From Camarhynchus parvulus (lineage: Eukaryota > Chordata > Aves > Passeriformes > Thraupidae), in the NCBI RefSeq assembly GCF_901933205.1, contig NC_044573.1:28455493-28519492 (forward strand): DNA of 64,000 nucleotides, written 5' to 3'. How positions within the stretch are numbered: position 1 is the stretch's first letter; every line of letters begins with the position of its first letter. A program made the position numbers and the translations under genes. This document shows, one piece after another, positions 25,595 through 37,035 of this stretch. Below the pieces are notes generated by a model that was given only the letters and a program-made list of their open reading frames with translations, did not search any database and was not told where the DNA came from.

Positions 25595-27854
25595 TTTCAA
25601 GTTCCTTCTGTGGGATTAGCCTATTTTAAAAGTATTAATACTCCTATCCTCTTCTCTTCAATAAATAATGCAGACTAGTTTAATGCTGGGTTGTTAAACA
25701 CCACCTATACCAAATCACAAGACAGGTGTCTGAACAGGAAAAAAAAGCTGTTGTTTCAGGGAATCTGTTCCTCTTTGACAGTGCTGTTGTTTCACAGGCA
25801 TGAAATGCACAATCTGAGAAGGCACAGGCATGATGAAATGCCAGCTTTATTCCCTGAGACTTGATGAGACTTAAAGTAAAATCCAAAGAGTGGATGTGTT
25901 AATCTTCCTTCTTTTGAACATGAGTCAGAGAAGGGAAACTTCAAATAATTAGGCTCATAAATGTGATGTGCCATAGACAGAAAAATGGTGCTCATCAGAT
26001 GGATGAGATCCAAGTGTTGCTGCAGCAGGGAGTTGTGTGCTATCGCTGGTGGAACAGTCATGCACAAAGGCTGCTGAAGCAGCATCCAAAGGGGATCATT
26101 GCACAGGTCCCAGCTGAGACAGAAAGCATGGAGATGTAGGAACACTTTAGATCCAGCTATTCCATGCCTAATAAATCATTCTATCCTAGTATTCTGTGAT
26201 ATGATATGACACTAGTTATTTCAGAGAAAGTAACTTTAGGCAAACTTCAGAGAACTCTGTCCCAAAGCCTGATGGGCTGCACATCCTTATCCCCTTCTCC
26301 ATAAAGAAGCAAAGAATTCCTTCCAAAATTCACACCCTGAAAAATAAAGCACAGCAGAATTAAAACTAGGACCAAAAAAAAAACCTCTGAATGTTTCCTC
26401 TTCTTGTAGAGTTCCTGCCTTTGAGTCTCTCAAGCCTGACTTTAAAACAAGATAGTTCTTGTCATCTGTGACTGGGATGCCTGAGGGACTTGGAAATGGA
26501 CAGGTGAATATTTGCAGAGATTATGAGATTATTACTCATTTGCAAGAAGGATACAGTGCACCTTCTGTGTGCTTCACTGTCACTAAATGCAGACCAAAGT
26601 TCTTGGCAACAGAAACAGCAACAACATTAAAACACGTAGCAACTTTGTAAAATATGAATCTTTGGGCCATAATGCAAAAAAAACGAAAAACAAACAAACA
26701 ACCAAAAACTCCACCACCTCAAACAATGACTTCCTTATCTCGTTTTGAGAAAAAAAGACCAGATATTTGTTCTTGTTTACTAATACACGTCTGGATGTGC
26801 ATATAATAAAAAACCTCTGTAGAAAAAAAGATTCATCTTCTAAGAGATCATTGCATACTACCAAATTGTGTAATAATATCTGGAAATCAGATAAGAAACC
26901 TTCAATATAGCACAAATTTGATCCTAAGAATCTGGTGCTCCTGAATTTTGGGCCAGTAGGAGATGTTGTCTTTTTTTTTTTTCTTGTTTAATAGAAGGCC
27001 ATGAATTACGGCTTTCTACTGAAGAAACCCCAGTGGGATTGTGGACCTTTAAAATCAAGTTGTGAGGGCATTTCCAAGCTCAGCAGGTGCATGAAAATGC
27101 AAACAGGCCTGAGGCCATTAGTACAAATGCTTTTAACAGCTGCCAGAAAGCCTCAGCTTGCTGTATGGTTGGGCTGCTACACAGACACATCCAAAATGAC
27201 TGCACAGACCCAAATGATTGAAATGTAGCTGCCTGTGATTCTCTGGTGTTGACTAATGGGTAGCACTGGTTAGAAGCCATGAATGCAGATAAGAGCAATA
27301 CATGTTTGGCTGCAGCTTCTGGGCTACAGTTTTCTGTACCTGCTGGATGCCCAAATCAGATCATTACTGCTGGTCTGGGCCACTAGAATCTGGGAGATTA
27401 AGCCACCCGGGTTGTATTTCCCTTACAAAGACCACTGAGCACAATCTGAATATGGTCACAGAATCCTGCAGAAAGTCAGTCCAGAAGGGGAACCCCACTT
27501 CTGCCATTTAGATAAGCCTGTAAGAACTTGAGTTTACTTGAGATGGAAGGAACTTACATCTCTAGCCTGGCTTTCCAGGACTCATCACCTTCCCCACCTC
27601 TACTTCTCTCCTAGACCTCCAGTGCCCTTTCCCATCCCCTGATGAGATTTCATTCCTTCTCTGTTTTCTTTCTTTACTGATTTATGATTTGATTTTGGGC
27701 AAGAGGCTGTTTTTCATCTGCTGTACGCACCAGCCCTATCAGTAACATGAAGTAGCTGCACAGGACAGGAGAATGAACATGGCTGATGTGATTTCTGGCC
27801 ATGCACCGTTCTCAGTTACTCTGCTGCAGCTCTGCTGCTGACTGCACTGACTTA

Positions 27855-27878
27855 CAATTACAACTGTAGTTGTAATTG
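27855..27878. repeat. Perfect 11-bp-arm hairpin
   Basis: CAATTACAACT (27855-27865) and AGTTGTAATTG (27868-27878) are exact reverse complements around GT. A third related copy, ATTACAATTACAGTTGT, follows at about 27882-27898. Confidence 0.8.
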
Positions 27879-29559
27879 ATGATTACAATTACAGTTGTTT
27901 GAATTCTTCAGTGTAACAAGACAACCAAATGTACTGAGATCCTTCTATCACTCACAAACTGAGAACCCAAATTTCTGGAGATGTACCGGTTATCATCTTT
28001 TAATGTTCTCTCAATGGGTGCATGAACTCATTTCAATACTGGGGACCTTGCTATGTTTTCACTCCTAATTAATAATTTGGGGGTGGCCATTTCAGTGTGA
28101 TTTCTCCAGAAAAATCATAGACCAAACAATTGACCAAAAATACAGACTAAACTGAGCCCCTAGGTTTACCATGATTCCAGCAGGATACAAAGCATAGACA
28201 TTAAGAATATCAAATTGGTGAGCCAGTTTTCAAAGAGCTAAAATATATTACTATGTCAGATATGTTAGATTTGCTATTAATGTCACCATGTTTAAATTGC
28301 ATCTGGCATTAATATGGATGATACCAGATGAGGAGCTTCAGAATTAATGTCCAGGACTGCTACACAGGACAGGTGACCTGGATTTCATTTTAGTGAAGAG
28401 AAGATCTCCTACCCTTCAAGTGCCTTATCCTTTCCTGAATATTTTTGAGTATCTGCTCTATATGTTTAGTAAGCTAATTGCTGTAAATATTTATTTTATG
28501 TAGTTATAAAACTTCATTCCCATAAATGTAGAATGCAGTGAGGCATGTTCCCATTATCCATATTATTTGTGGTACGTATAGATGGGCCACACTGTTGTTC
28601 AGAATTAAATCCCATACAGATACCATATGTTTTTCAAAATCCATCAAAATAAATATCCAGTCATTCAAGAATTTATACCCTTAGTACGAACCAGAGTGGG
28701 AAAATAAGAGCTAAATATGAAATAACTATATTGACAGAAATATCCACATTTGCTTTCTGTCCAAAACTTCAACACCAAATATTCTGAACAGAGGTAGATC
28801 TGAATTCTTCTGTGTCAGCAGTCTTTCCCAAAAGAGCAGGGGGATATTTTCCCACTATGATAATAATTTCCCTTGGGTGTTTTGTCTCCTGCTATTTTTC
28901 ACCTGATACAAAGCAGCTGATGAAGGAATGATGCTCTCTTTACTATCTCTGTTGGTGACAACCCAGACAGACTCAAAATGTGTGTGGTGCTGGTGTGGTT
29001 TGCTCAATCCATGTTGTCTTCGACTCTTAAATATCTTTGTCAGTTACTTTTCATGCATATGACTGCATGAGGAATGGTCTTTCTACCACTGCCTGTATTA
29101 GGGTACAGTACTCCCACATGAGTACAAGTATTCTCCACTCATTATTTGCTGTTTGTCTTGTCCTCTTCATCGCTTGGCCATAGACAAAATTGTTCTGGTA
29201 CTGTAAGGGACTAGAAGTAATAACATCAGTTTTACCACAAATAGCTGTATAGGGAATGTAACAGCTGAAATTAGCAATATAGTCACAAATCCTAGAATAA
29301 AACCTCCTTTTGCAAAAATATCTGAAAATGAGACTAAGTTTTGCTATGAAAACACAACAGAAACAAAACAAAATTCATTAAATGATTTATCTAGAAAACG
29401 TAACTCTAAGAGCTTTAACAGTGAGTTAAAATGGAAATTATAATGTTTCCTGAACTGTGCTGCATCTATATTCAGAGCAAGAAAATGAGCTGAGAAGCTG
29501 ATGTGGGGTTATAGCATGTAGTTTGCAACCCAAGACTGTACAATTTCTAAAAGGGTTGT

Positions 29560-30180
29560 GAAATTCCTGAAGGAGAAATGCAATTACCAGAAGTGGGATT
29601 AACTAATATTAGTTAATCAAATTTGAAAGGCATTTCCTTAATGTCCTTTATGGAAGGGAAAAGGAAGGTAATGTATTCAAATGAGTTTTGAAATAAATAA
29701 ATTATTTTTTAAAAGGCTGAGAGTGGATTTATGATCCAGACCTAATACTCAGTTTGCTCCTAGTATCCAGATTATAGGAGATTATCACAGATCAAACCCC
29801 TTTAACAGAAAAAAGCCTTTTAAACCACCTCAGCATTGCCCTTATTAGGAATGAAGGAGAGAAGCTCCTTCCACTGGGAGGAAAGAAGCCCTTAATTCAT
29901 GTCTTGTCAGAAGAAAGGCGCTTGCTTCAGCACTGAACCAGGTTAGTTATGGCCCTAATTTACACAGCAGCATGTCTTCCTGGAGGAAGGGACGACACCT
30001 TTAAGTAATAATGAACAAGCGTGCATTGACAGAATAATAATCACAGATTGAAAAGGTTACAGCAGAGAAGGTGGTAAAGCTAAGTGCCTGCTTTAATTCC
30101 GCTGGGTGCCATAATATCAGGACTCGGGAGCTGCACTTACAATATAAAATAACATTAGTGTGGCAATTAGGACTTAATGG
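29560..30180. promoter_or_regulatory. Candidate conserved non-coding regulatory element
   Basis: This stretch is rich in homeodomain-type cores (ATTA/TAAT), contains a 22-bp perfect palindrome (29597-29618), TCAAATTTGA and several CAGATTA/GATTA motifs. It has balanced complexity and no repeat signature, which is how developmental enhancers in gene deserts often look. Cross-species alignment is not available here, so this is inference from texture only. Confidence 0.3.
29597..29618. repeat. 22-bp perfect palindrome
   Basis: The strand reads the same as its reverse complement from GATTAACTAAT to ATTAGTTAATC (11-base arms, no spacer). It contains outward-facing GTTAAT-like half sites and TAATATTA at the centre, compatible with a homeodomain dimer site. 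Confidence 0.85.
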
Positions 30181-33100
30181 TTTGTGGAGAGAAGTCTACA
30201 AGACTTTATAAAAACATCTAAATTAGTCTGTATTCAAGTTTTACATCACTCACACTTTTTTTTCTGTCTGTATTGCCCTCTCCCTCAAAGGCAGAGTTCT
30301 TTTAAAACATTGAGAAGAAATGCTAGAGGAACTGAGGACATTTCTCAGTTTGTATATACGGGCATAATCTGAATTTCAATTATTCAAATTAAATAATTCT
30401 TTCAATTTATTAAAATTATAGAATCTGGCCTAGGGTGCCTGAATAAAATTCCTGATCTAGAGCAAACATTCATTTGCTCCAGTAAGCAAACAAAAAACCA
30501 AATCACTAGATTTATTGACCTGGCCCCCTGGTCACTAAATTTTGACCTATAGTAAGGTGCACACATCCTACAGCACTTAGAGAAATACTACTCCAATGAG
30601 ACCTTTTTGAGTGAATTCATATCCCACACATTTTGTTAGGACCTTCTGCTTGTCTCAGAAGGAAGAAGTCACCCAGATTTGCTGGAGATAATCTACAATT
30701 TTTAAAATTCTGCTGCATTCTGAATTCTGTCACCATAATAGCAGGGTACCAATGACCTGGCAGGGCTGGTCTTGCAGAAAACCTTGCAGAAATTTCTCCA
30801 TGTATGTGGGATAAGAAGCAGGCAAAAACAGGGCTTAGTTTTTTGCAGTCTACCACATGGCACCAGATTTTTAACTTCTATGAGAATACATTTCTTCAAT
30901 AGTTTTCATAAATTACTTCCATTCAGGCATCAGTCAATGGCTGACTGACTGTATAAATCTCAGGCACTGAAAGTACACAGAGAAATTGTCTCCATTCCTG
31001 TCTCACCATCACACAATTCTGAAGTTGTCTGAAAACTGAATTTACACATAGTTCTCTGATCATGGGTGGCAACAGTTGATTTCCTCAAATTTACAGTAAG
31101 AACTGAAAGAAATGAAGCATGTCCTTCCCTCTTGATTGATCTCTCTTCCCTTTTCTTTCACACACATACAAATTTTCTGTTTCAATTTATTGTGTGCCTT
31201 ATCTCTGGTAGATATGTTTGTATGACTGTATATCCTCTGTCTGAAACGGAAGGCTCAGACATCACATAGGTCTACATTGATCCAGATACTGACAGTGCAA
31301 CTATTCTATTCCTTCCAGGGGAGATTTCAAACAACTCCTTTTCTTTTAGGATACGCTTTTTGTAGGTTTGTTGTGAAAGAAAAAAAATACATGCAAGGTT
31401 TTGATTGCTTTCTTTCAATAAGCCTGTGAAAATATACAGGCAATTTGGAAATGTCTGGAAAAAAAAAAAAAAACAGTCCTGAAAAATTCTTTACTGTGAA
31501 GTAAAGATACAGAAACAGGTTGTCCAAAGAAGCTTGTACATATCTACATCCATGCATACATTTATTTAATAATTCAGTCAGAATTCAGTGACAGACATGG
31601 AATTTTCATTTTTCTCAATAAAATAAAAGTAAAATAGCCAAACTTACACAAAGAGAGGGTGTCCAAGCAGAGAGGCTGGATGCAAAGACACTACAAGCAG
31701 CTGTCTGCCTCTAGTGTTGACCATGCTATTAATTCCTTACTGAAAATCAGGGACTCTATTCACTACACTGTCATTCATTTCCCTGTCTTTCCAAAAGAGA
31801 ATAACTTCAGGCACTTCCCCCCTTTAGGTATGGTTTCCTCATTTCTGTGATGATGAACACATAGAAAGCATCAGGGATTAGGGTTAGAATTTTGCTGCAA
31901 GACCTGTGTGAATCAGGAAAATGAGAATACAGCAAGATGAGGCAGGGTAAGCAAACTTTTCTTCTTACAGGTGCAGGATTCGTTATTTTCTTCCCTAACA
32001 CTGTGGAGCAGAAGAGTAAAATTAAACTCAATAGCAATAAATGCATTACTTTGGTGCTGGGTTTCTAAGCTTATCCCCACCTGGTGCATTGGAATTTGAA
32101 TACTTAATTACTGAGTTTATCCTTTTGTCAAATACATCTTTTAATGTGATATTCTGCTCTTCTTTCTGCCCGCTGTGTGGGGAATGTGTATATACTCATG
32201 CCTCATGAATGTGGATATACTGCCAATATGTCCTTTTAAGTAGATACAAGCAGAAAGGATTTATGTATTAAATACCAATATTTTTTTTTGAGTAGCTGAC
32301 CTTACACTGATTAATGACCAAAACTACAAACCACCCTGATTTCAGATTCAAATCTTATCTCTTTTGAACACGGTCACCCCATAAACTTGTAGCATTAACA
32401 GAGCACATGCAAAATCAAGTGCAGAATCACATGTTAAACAAAAAAAAAAGCAAATAGTTCTTCATAGAAAAGAGAGTCTACTTCAATTAGTCCAAACAGA
32501 CAGTGACCTTGAAATTTTTAGTATATTTTAATTTTATGAGCCATTCAGATGCTGGATTGATGGGGACAGAACAACTATCCAGTCTGAATCCACTAATTAG
32601 TCTGATTTCTAGCTGAAAACATTTCAGTAAAAGAGTTCTATGTTTCATTTCAGTAAATAATGATAGGATCTGCAACTGCTCTTACTGGCATGAAAATTCT
32701 GAGGTCTGTCACTCTGTGTGCTTCAAGGCAAAGTATGGATCCAAAGTCGGTGATTTTTATCATGACACTGCTATATTTGGTATCTTTCATAAAGGTCCTA
32801 TACTTAAATTATTTTGACAGATTGTCAGCTTCCATTAAAAAAAAATAAGTTTTTAGCCCTCCAGACTATGGAAAAAACCCTTTTGACTAAATTTGAAGAT
32901 CAGAATGTAATTCAAATGCCATTTTTTTTATCTTAACACCATAATATCATAATATCTGATTGGGTTGCAATGAGTCTTGCTTATGATTTTTGAAAATTTA
33001 AGGCATTCCATTCTGTGTGTCAGACTGGGTCAGAAGGAAACCACATCCTTTCTCCCTTCAGAATATAGCCTGTTGACTTTGTCTTTTACAACCCCTGGCA

Positions 33101-36100
33101 GTGCTGACAGCCTGCTATAGGACATTTAAACTGGAGATTCCATGAGACCCACTACAGAAGTCAGCCCTTCTCAGACCCTACTAGGGAAATCCACAGTCAG
33201 CTATTCCTAGGGTGTGTTTAACCCAACTCCTCAAGAGGAAAATAGCAAGTTAAGTTCTCACTGCCAATTTGCTGTGTCTCAGCTGAGCATCTCACCCTGC
33301 ACCTGCAGCTCCCTGCGTCCCTGGGGGCTCCAGCCCTGCGCGCTAAGCCGCTAACCGGATCGCAGCCCTCCTCCACACCCTCCAGCTCACCGGATTTTAA
33401 GGGACAGAATGAGGTTTAAGGTTAACTACCTGCTTCCAGAAGATTACAAATAATTAAGTAAGGCAGGCATGTGAAAAGATTCTGAGGACTCCTGCAGGGG
33501 GACGCAGCACGGGAGCCTCCTGCCCCTCGGGTCGCACGGGTGGGTGGGGATTGCCAGGCTGGCATGGGGACAGCCAGGCTGGTGCTGCAGGTGGCCACAT
33601 GCACAGCTCCCTGAGCCATCTGCTCTGAATTACGCCGGATTAGAGACACAGCACAGACAAATCCCTTCCTGCTGCTTGTGTGAGATAGATTTATCCCATG
33701 TGAAATATGGCTCAGAGGAAGGGGCTGCCTTTCTCACTTGCTAGGGAAAGGCAGGGAACAAGGAGAGAGTCTACAGCCAGATAAAATAAACAGCACCCCT
33801 AAATGAGAGATGACACTTTGGCAGGCAGTCTATTTTTTGATAGCCCCAGCACAAAGTAAAAAAAAAAAAAAAATCAGGACAGGTACCAAAAACTGCATGC
33901 AGGATTCTCTGAAGGCAAGAAAAGACACAGGTAGGCAAAGAAGTCAGTACGAATAGCACTGGATTCATAATTGTTTTACAGAGACAAAGAGTACATAAGA
34001 GGAATGGACAAATCTGAGGCAAAATGTCCTTAAGCACCATTTACATCACAGCTCCAAAGACAAAATCCATTTAATTCTTGACTTTCCTAGGTGGTTGTCT
34101 TGATGGGAGCAACAAAACAAACAAAAAAGAGCTGCAGAGCAAGTCTGTCATTAGTATTTCAGGACCCTGTACTTTTCATCCAATTCATATTATTTTGCTT
34201 GCTTTCTGCATACATACTGCTCCCTGAGAGGCTGTCCTGAGCCCAGTGGTCATGACCCAGCATGGCTGTGTAGCCCTCGGGTTTGTGAGGCATTAATTGT
34301 GCTTACTTATGCTTTTTCCACCTATATAATGGCCCTTTGGCAGAGCTAATATTTGCTTCTTTCTTTTCCAAACAGCTGCTGGTTCTGCCTTACAAATGCC
34401 CACTTTTCCTCGTGAATGAGGCACACTGGAAAACATAAGGAACAAAGATGTCAGTCTCTAGCTTCAAGAAACTAAATAAGAAACAGTTCCAAATGAAGTG
34501 AAGCCCTGTACCTGTCTCCCTAAACCAAATACAGAGTAGGGTGCACTTTTCTATGTTACTTGCACCCACAGTTCAGGTCTTTTAAAATGAAAGCTCTCCT
34601 TGCCTTTATAATGCTTGGGAGCAAAGAAGGGGGAACAGTGAACCCAGTGCCATGCAAGAGACTGAAGCAAGGTTGGAATAAAAGCAAATAAAAAGGAAGA
34701 GAAACACTATAGTAAAGGCAGAGACTACAGGTTCTGAATATGTCATAACAAGAAGGAAAAATGCCTTCTCTTTCCAGATCCTGTGCAAAAATAGACCTTC
34801 ATCAGAGTTTAACACTGTTATATCAGGAAACTGGAAGGATTTACACAGTATCAAACAAATTTTGAGACATGATACTGAATTCTTTTACAATAGTAAAAAT
34901 TAGAATCAATTAAAACCAACGGAATTATCCCAGACCTGTATGTGTTATATTGTCTAGGACTGAAAGAGGGTATTTTTTGCCATTTCTAGTCAGAAATTAC
35001 TGATTAGTAAAATAAAAAATATTTATGTGAGTAGGCTATTCCTCATGAGGCATATTCTTTTTGCACAATATTTCAGGAAAATACAGCAAAACTGTAATGA
35101 AAGGATATTTCAGCTCCTTTTCACAAATAAAATGCATAATTTTCCATTAAAACAGGTGTTTTCTTCCATTATGAAATGAAAAAATACAAGTCAACTATGC
35201 AAAATAAATTGAAGAATGGTTTTCTTTGTATTCCAGTTAGAAATGAATGCTCTTTTCAGTATTAAATTTTCATAGAACAAGAAATCTATTTCCTATGAAG
35301 TACTAATAAAGACAACCATATAACTAATCAATCTTATTTGTTTCAATACCATCATCTTTGACATAAAGGAATGCTGTACTTCCAAAAGCTCTAATTTTTA
35401 TGTCCCTTACGACTATATCAGCCACATGACAGTTTTGGCAGTGTGCTGTGCTATGTGGTTTGATTATGTAGCAAAACTTAATAGAAATTTCATGTTTAAC
35501 ATATGTTTTGGTTGGTCCACACATTGATTGAACAGCTCTGTACATAATAATATAATTAATTAATAATTTAATTAAACTAGTTACAAGTTGTGCAGGCAAA
35601 TCCTTTAAGTATCATATTCAGATTTTATAGTCCTTTGATAGGTATAAACTTCTATCTTATTTCTGAATGGGATCCAGTAGTGGTACAACACAGGTTTCCC
35701 TGCACATTACTGGAACACAACTTAGTTAACTGTATTACTTGATGAAGTTTAGAGAAAATGCTGTTGTCAAATTCTTAGAAAAATCCTGAAAAGATGATCA
35801 AAATACTCCTGGATTCTGTTCACACTTGACCACTTGACTTCTAAATCAGTCTACAAAATTTCTCAGAAAATTTCCCATATTTTAGGGAAGAAGTGAACAA
35901 TTTGCCTGTTGTGATCCTTTAATTTCCAAATGACCCCAAGACCATATGTTAAGTGGTACAAGTAAGGTCAAATGATACTGCTTACAGAATACAGCAGACA
36001 TCACACTGGATTAGAGAAATGTCAGCCTAGTTTGCTGTATCATCTCTGACAATTTCAGCAGCAGGTTCACAGGTGCTCTGTGATTGTAAGCTAAATATAA

Positions 36101-36170
36101 CCCCCCTTCCTTGGTTTGACAATAAATTCTATCCAACTGGACTTACAAGCCTGGCTGAAGTCTCCAAGTA
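30181..36170. other. Intergenic stretch, no gene seen
   Basis: Mostly AT-rich unique DNA with A runs at 31459-31473 and 33858-33872. A small GC- and CpG-richer patch lies at 33295-33400 and 33490-33620 (see separate entry). Short open frames show no domains. A TAAT-rich patch lies at 35549-35577. Confidence 0.6.
33295..33620. other. Small CpG-enriched patch in AT-rich desert
   Basis: Contains GCGCGCTAAGCCGCTAACCGG-like sequence around 33338-33359, then CGCAGCACGGGAG and CGGGTCGCACGGG near 33500-33540. CpG is markedly denser than in neighbouring kilobases. It is too short and broken for a classical CpG island; it could be a remnant, a distal promoter of a non-coding RNA, or chance. Confidence 0.35.
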
Positions 36171-36378
36171 CTGGCTTTTTTTGACAAGGTTTTGTCAGGG
36201 GGAAACTTCATGGGCAGCTTTTGTGAGAAAGAGTTCTGACAGAGCCAAGCCAGCCAGCTCCAAGATGGAATCAGCGCTGGCCAAGGCCAAGCCCAGCAGC
36301 ATCAGCAGTAGCACCTCTGGGATAACAGATTTTAGAGGGCAGGGGAAAACTGAGCAATTGCAGCCAGACCCTGTGGGA

Positions 36379-36630
36379 AGCCCGCACTGGAGCAGGTTCC
36401 TGGCAGGACCCATGGAAGAGGAGCCCACACTGGAGCAGGTTTGCTGACAGAACTTGTGACCCCATGAGGGACCCACACTCGAGAAGCTTGTTCCCAAAGA
36501 CTGAACCATGTGGAAGGGACCCATTCTGGGGCAGTTCATGAAGAACTGTAGCCTGTGGGAAGGACTGATGTTTGGATACGTTTGTGGAGCACTGTCTCCA
36601 TGGGTGGGATCACACACTGAGACATGGGAA
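36379..36630 (+). repeat. Imperfect 43-49-bp tandem units inside the ERVL-type LTR
   Basis: About six units beginning near 36379, 36421, 36470, 36519, 36563 and 36608. Each starts with a (A/G)CCCACACTGG-like phrase and ends with a CCATGGAAG or TGTGGGAAGG-like phrase. Such internal amplification is typical of this LTR group. Confidence 0.7.
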
Positions 36631-36847
36631 GAGCGTGAGGAGTCCTCTCCCTGAGGAGGAAGGAGCATCAGAGAAAATGTGTGATGAACTGACTGCAGCC
36701 CCCATTCCCTGTTCCCCTGGGCAGCTGCAGGAGGAGGAGGTAGAGAAAATCGTGAGTAAAATTAAGACCTGGAAGAAGAGAGGAGTGGGAGGAAGGTGTT
36801 TTAAGATTCAGTTTTATTTTTCATTACCCTTCTCTAATTTGGTTGGT

Positions 36848-36853
36848 AATAAA
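36848..36853 (+). terminator. LTR poly(A) signal AATAAA
   Basis: Canonical hexamer in the 3' part of the ERVL-type LTR, followed by CTCTTTTGCCTGTGACAG. It would mark the end of R in the former provirus. Confidence 0.6.
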
Positions 36854-37035
36854 TTTCCCCCTACTCATATCTCTTTTGCCTGTGACAGTAACTGCTTAGT
36901 GGTCTCTGTCCCTGACCTTCTTTCAACCCACAAGCCTAAAGTTTGTATTTTCTCTCCTCTGTCCAGCTGAGGAGGAGAGTGATAGAGCAGCTTTAGTGGG
37001 CAGGTGGCATCCAGCCAGGGTGACCCCTTCACACA

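Larger units (their letters stand above)
21741..29560. other. Intergenic stretch downstream of LRFN2, no gene seen
   Basis: AT-rich unique sequence. It holds short hairpins and direct repeats listed separately, a CA/TG-rich patch (24825-24915) and scattered A and T runs. Short open frames up to about 117 codons (for example 25792-26145 minus, 26583-26915 minus) have no domain features and look like chance. Confidence 0.6.
36176..37035 (+). mobile_element. Solo LTR of an avian ERVL-type endogenous retrovirus
   Basis: I recognise the 3' two thirds as an avian ERVL-like LTR: repeated phrases built on CACACTGGAGCAG, the polypurine CCCTGAGGAGGAAGGAGC region, TGTGTGATGAACTGACTGCA, GGTAGAGAAAATCG and the ending GGCATCCAGCCAGGGTGACC. 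An AATAAA signal at 36848-36853 lies in the order expected for the R region. No internal gag, pol or env sequence adjoins it, so it is a solo LTR left by recombination. The 3' end falls at one of the CA dinucleotides at 37030-37035; the 5' end is uncertain and may lie up to 100 bp further left. No target-site duplication was found. Long open frames on both strands here (36073-36447 plus, 36195-36668 minus) are side effects of the LTR. Confidence 0.75.

Noticed and set aside
26150..26215. CR1-like tail words near CATTCTATCC and TATTCTGTGATATG
   Set aside because: No upstream CR1 sequence could be recognised and the words are short, so a CR1 call is not supported.
36073..36668. Overlapping open frames of 124 codons (plus) and 157 codons (minus)
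   Set aside because: Both lie in the ERVL-type LTR and carry no protein domain; LTR tandem units explain the lack of stops.
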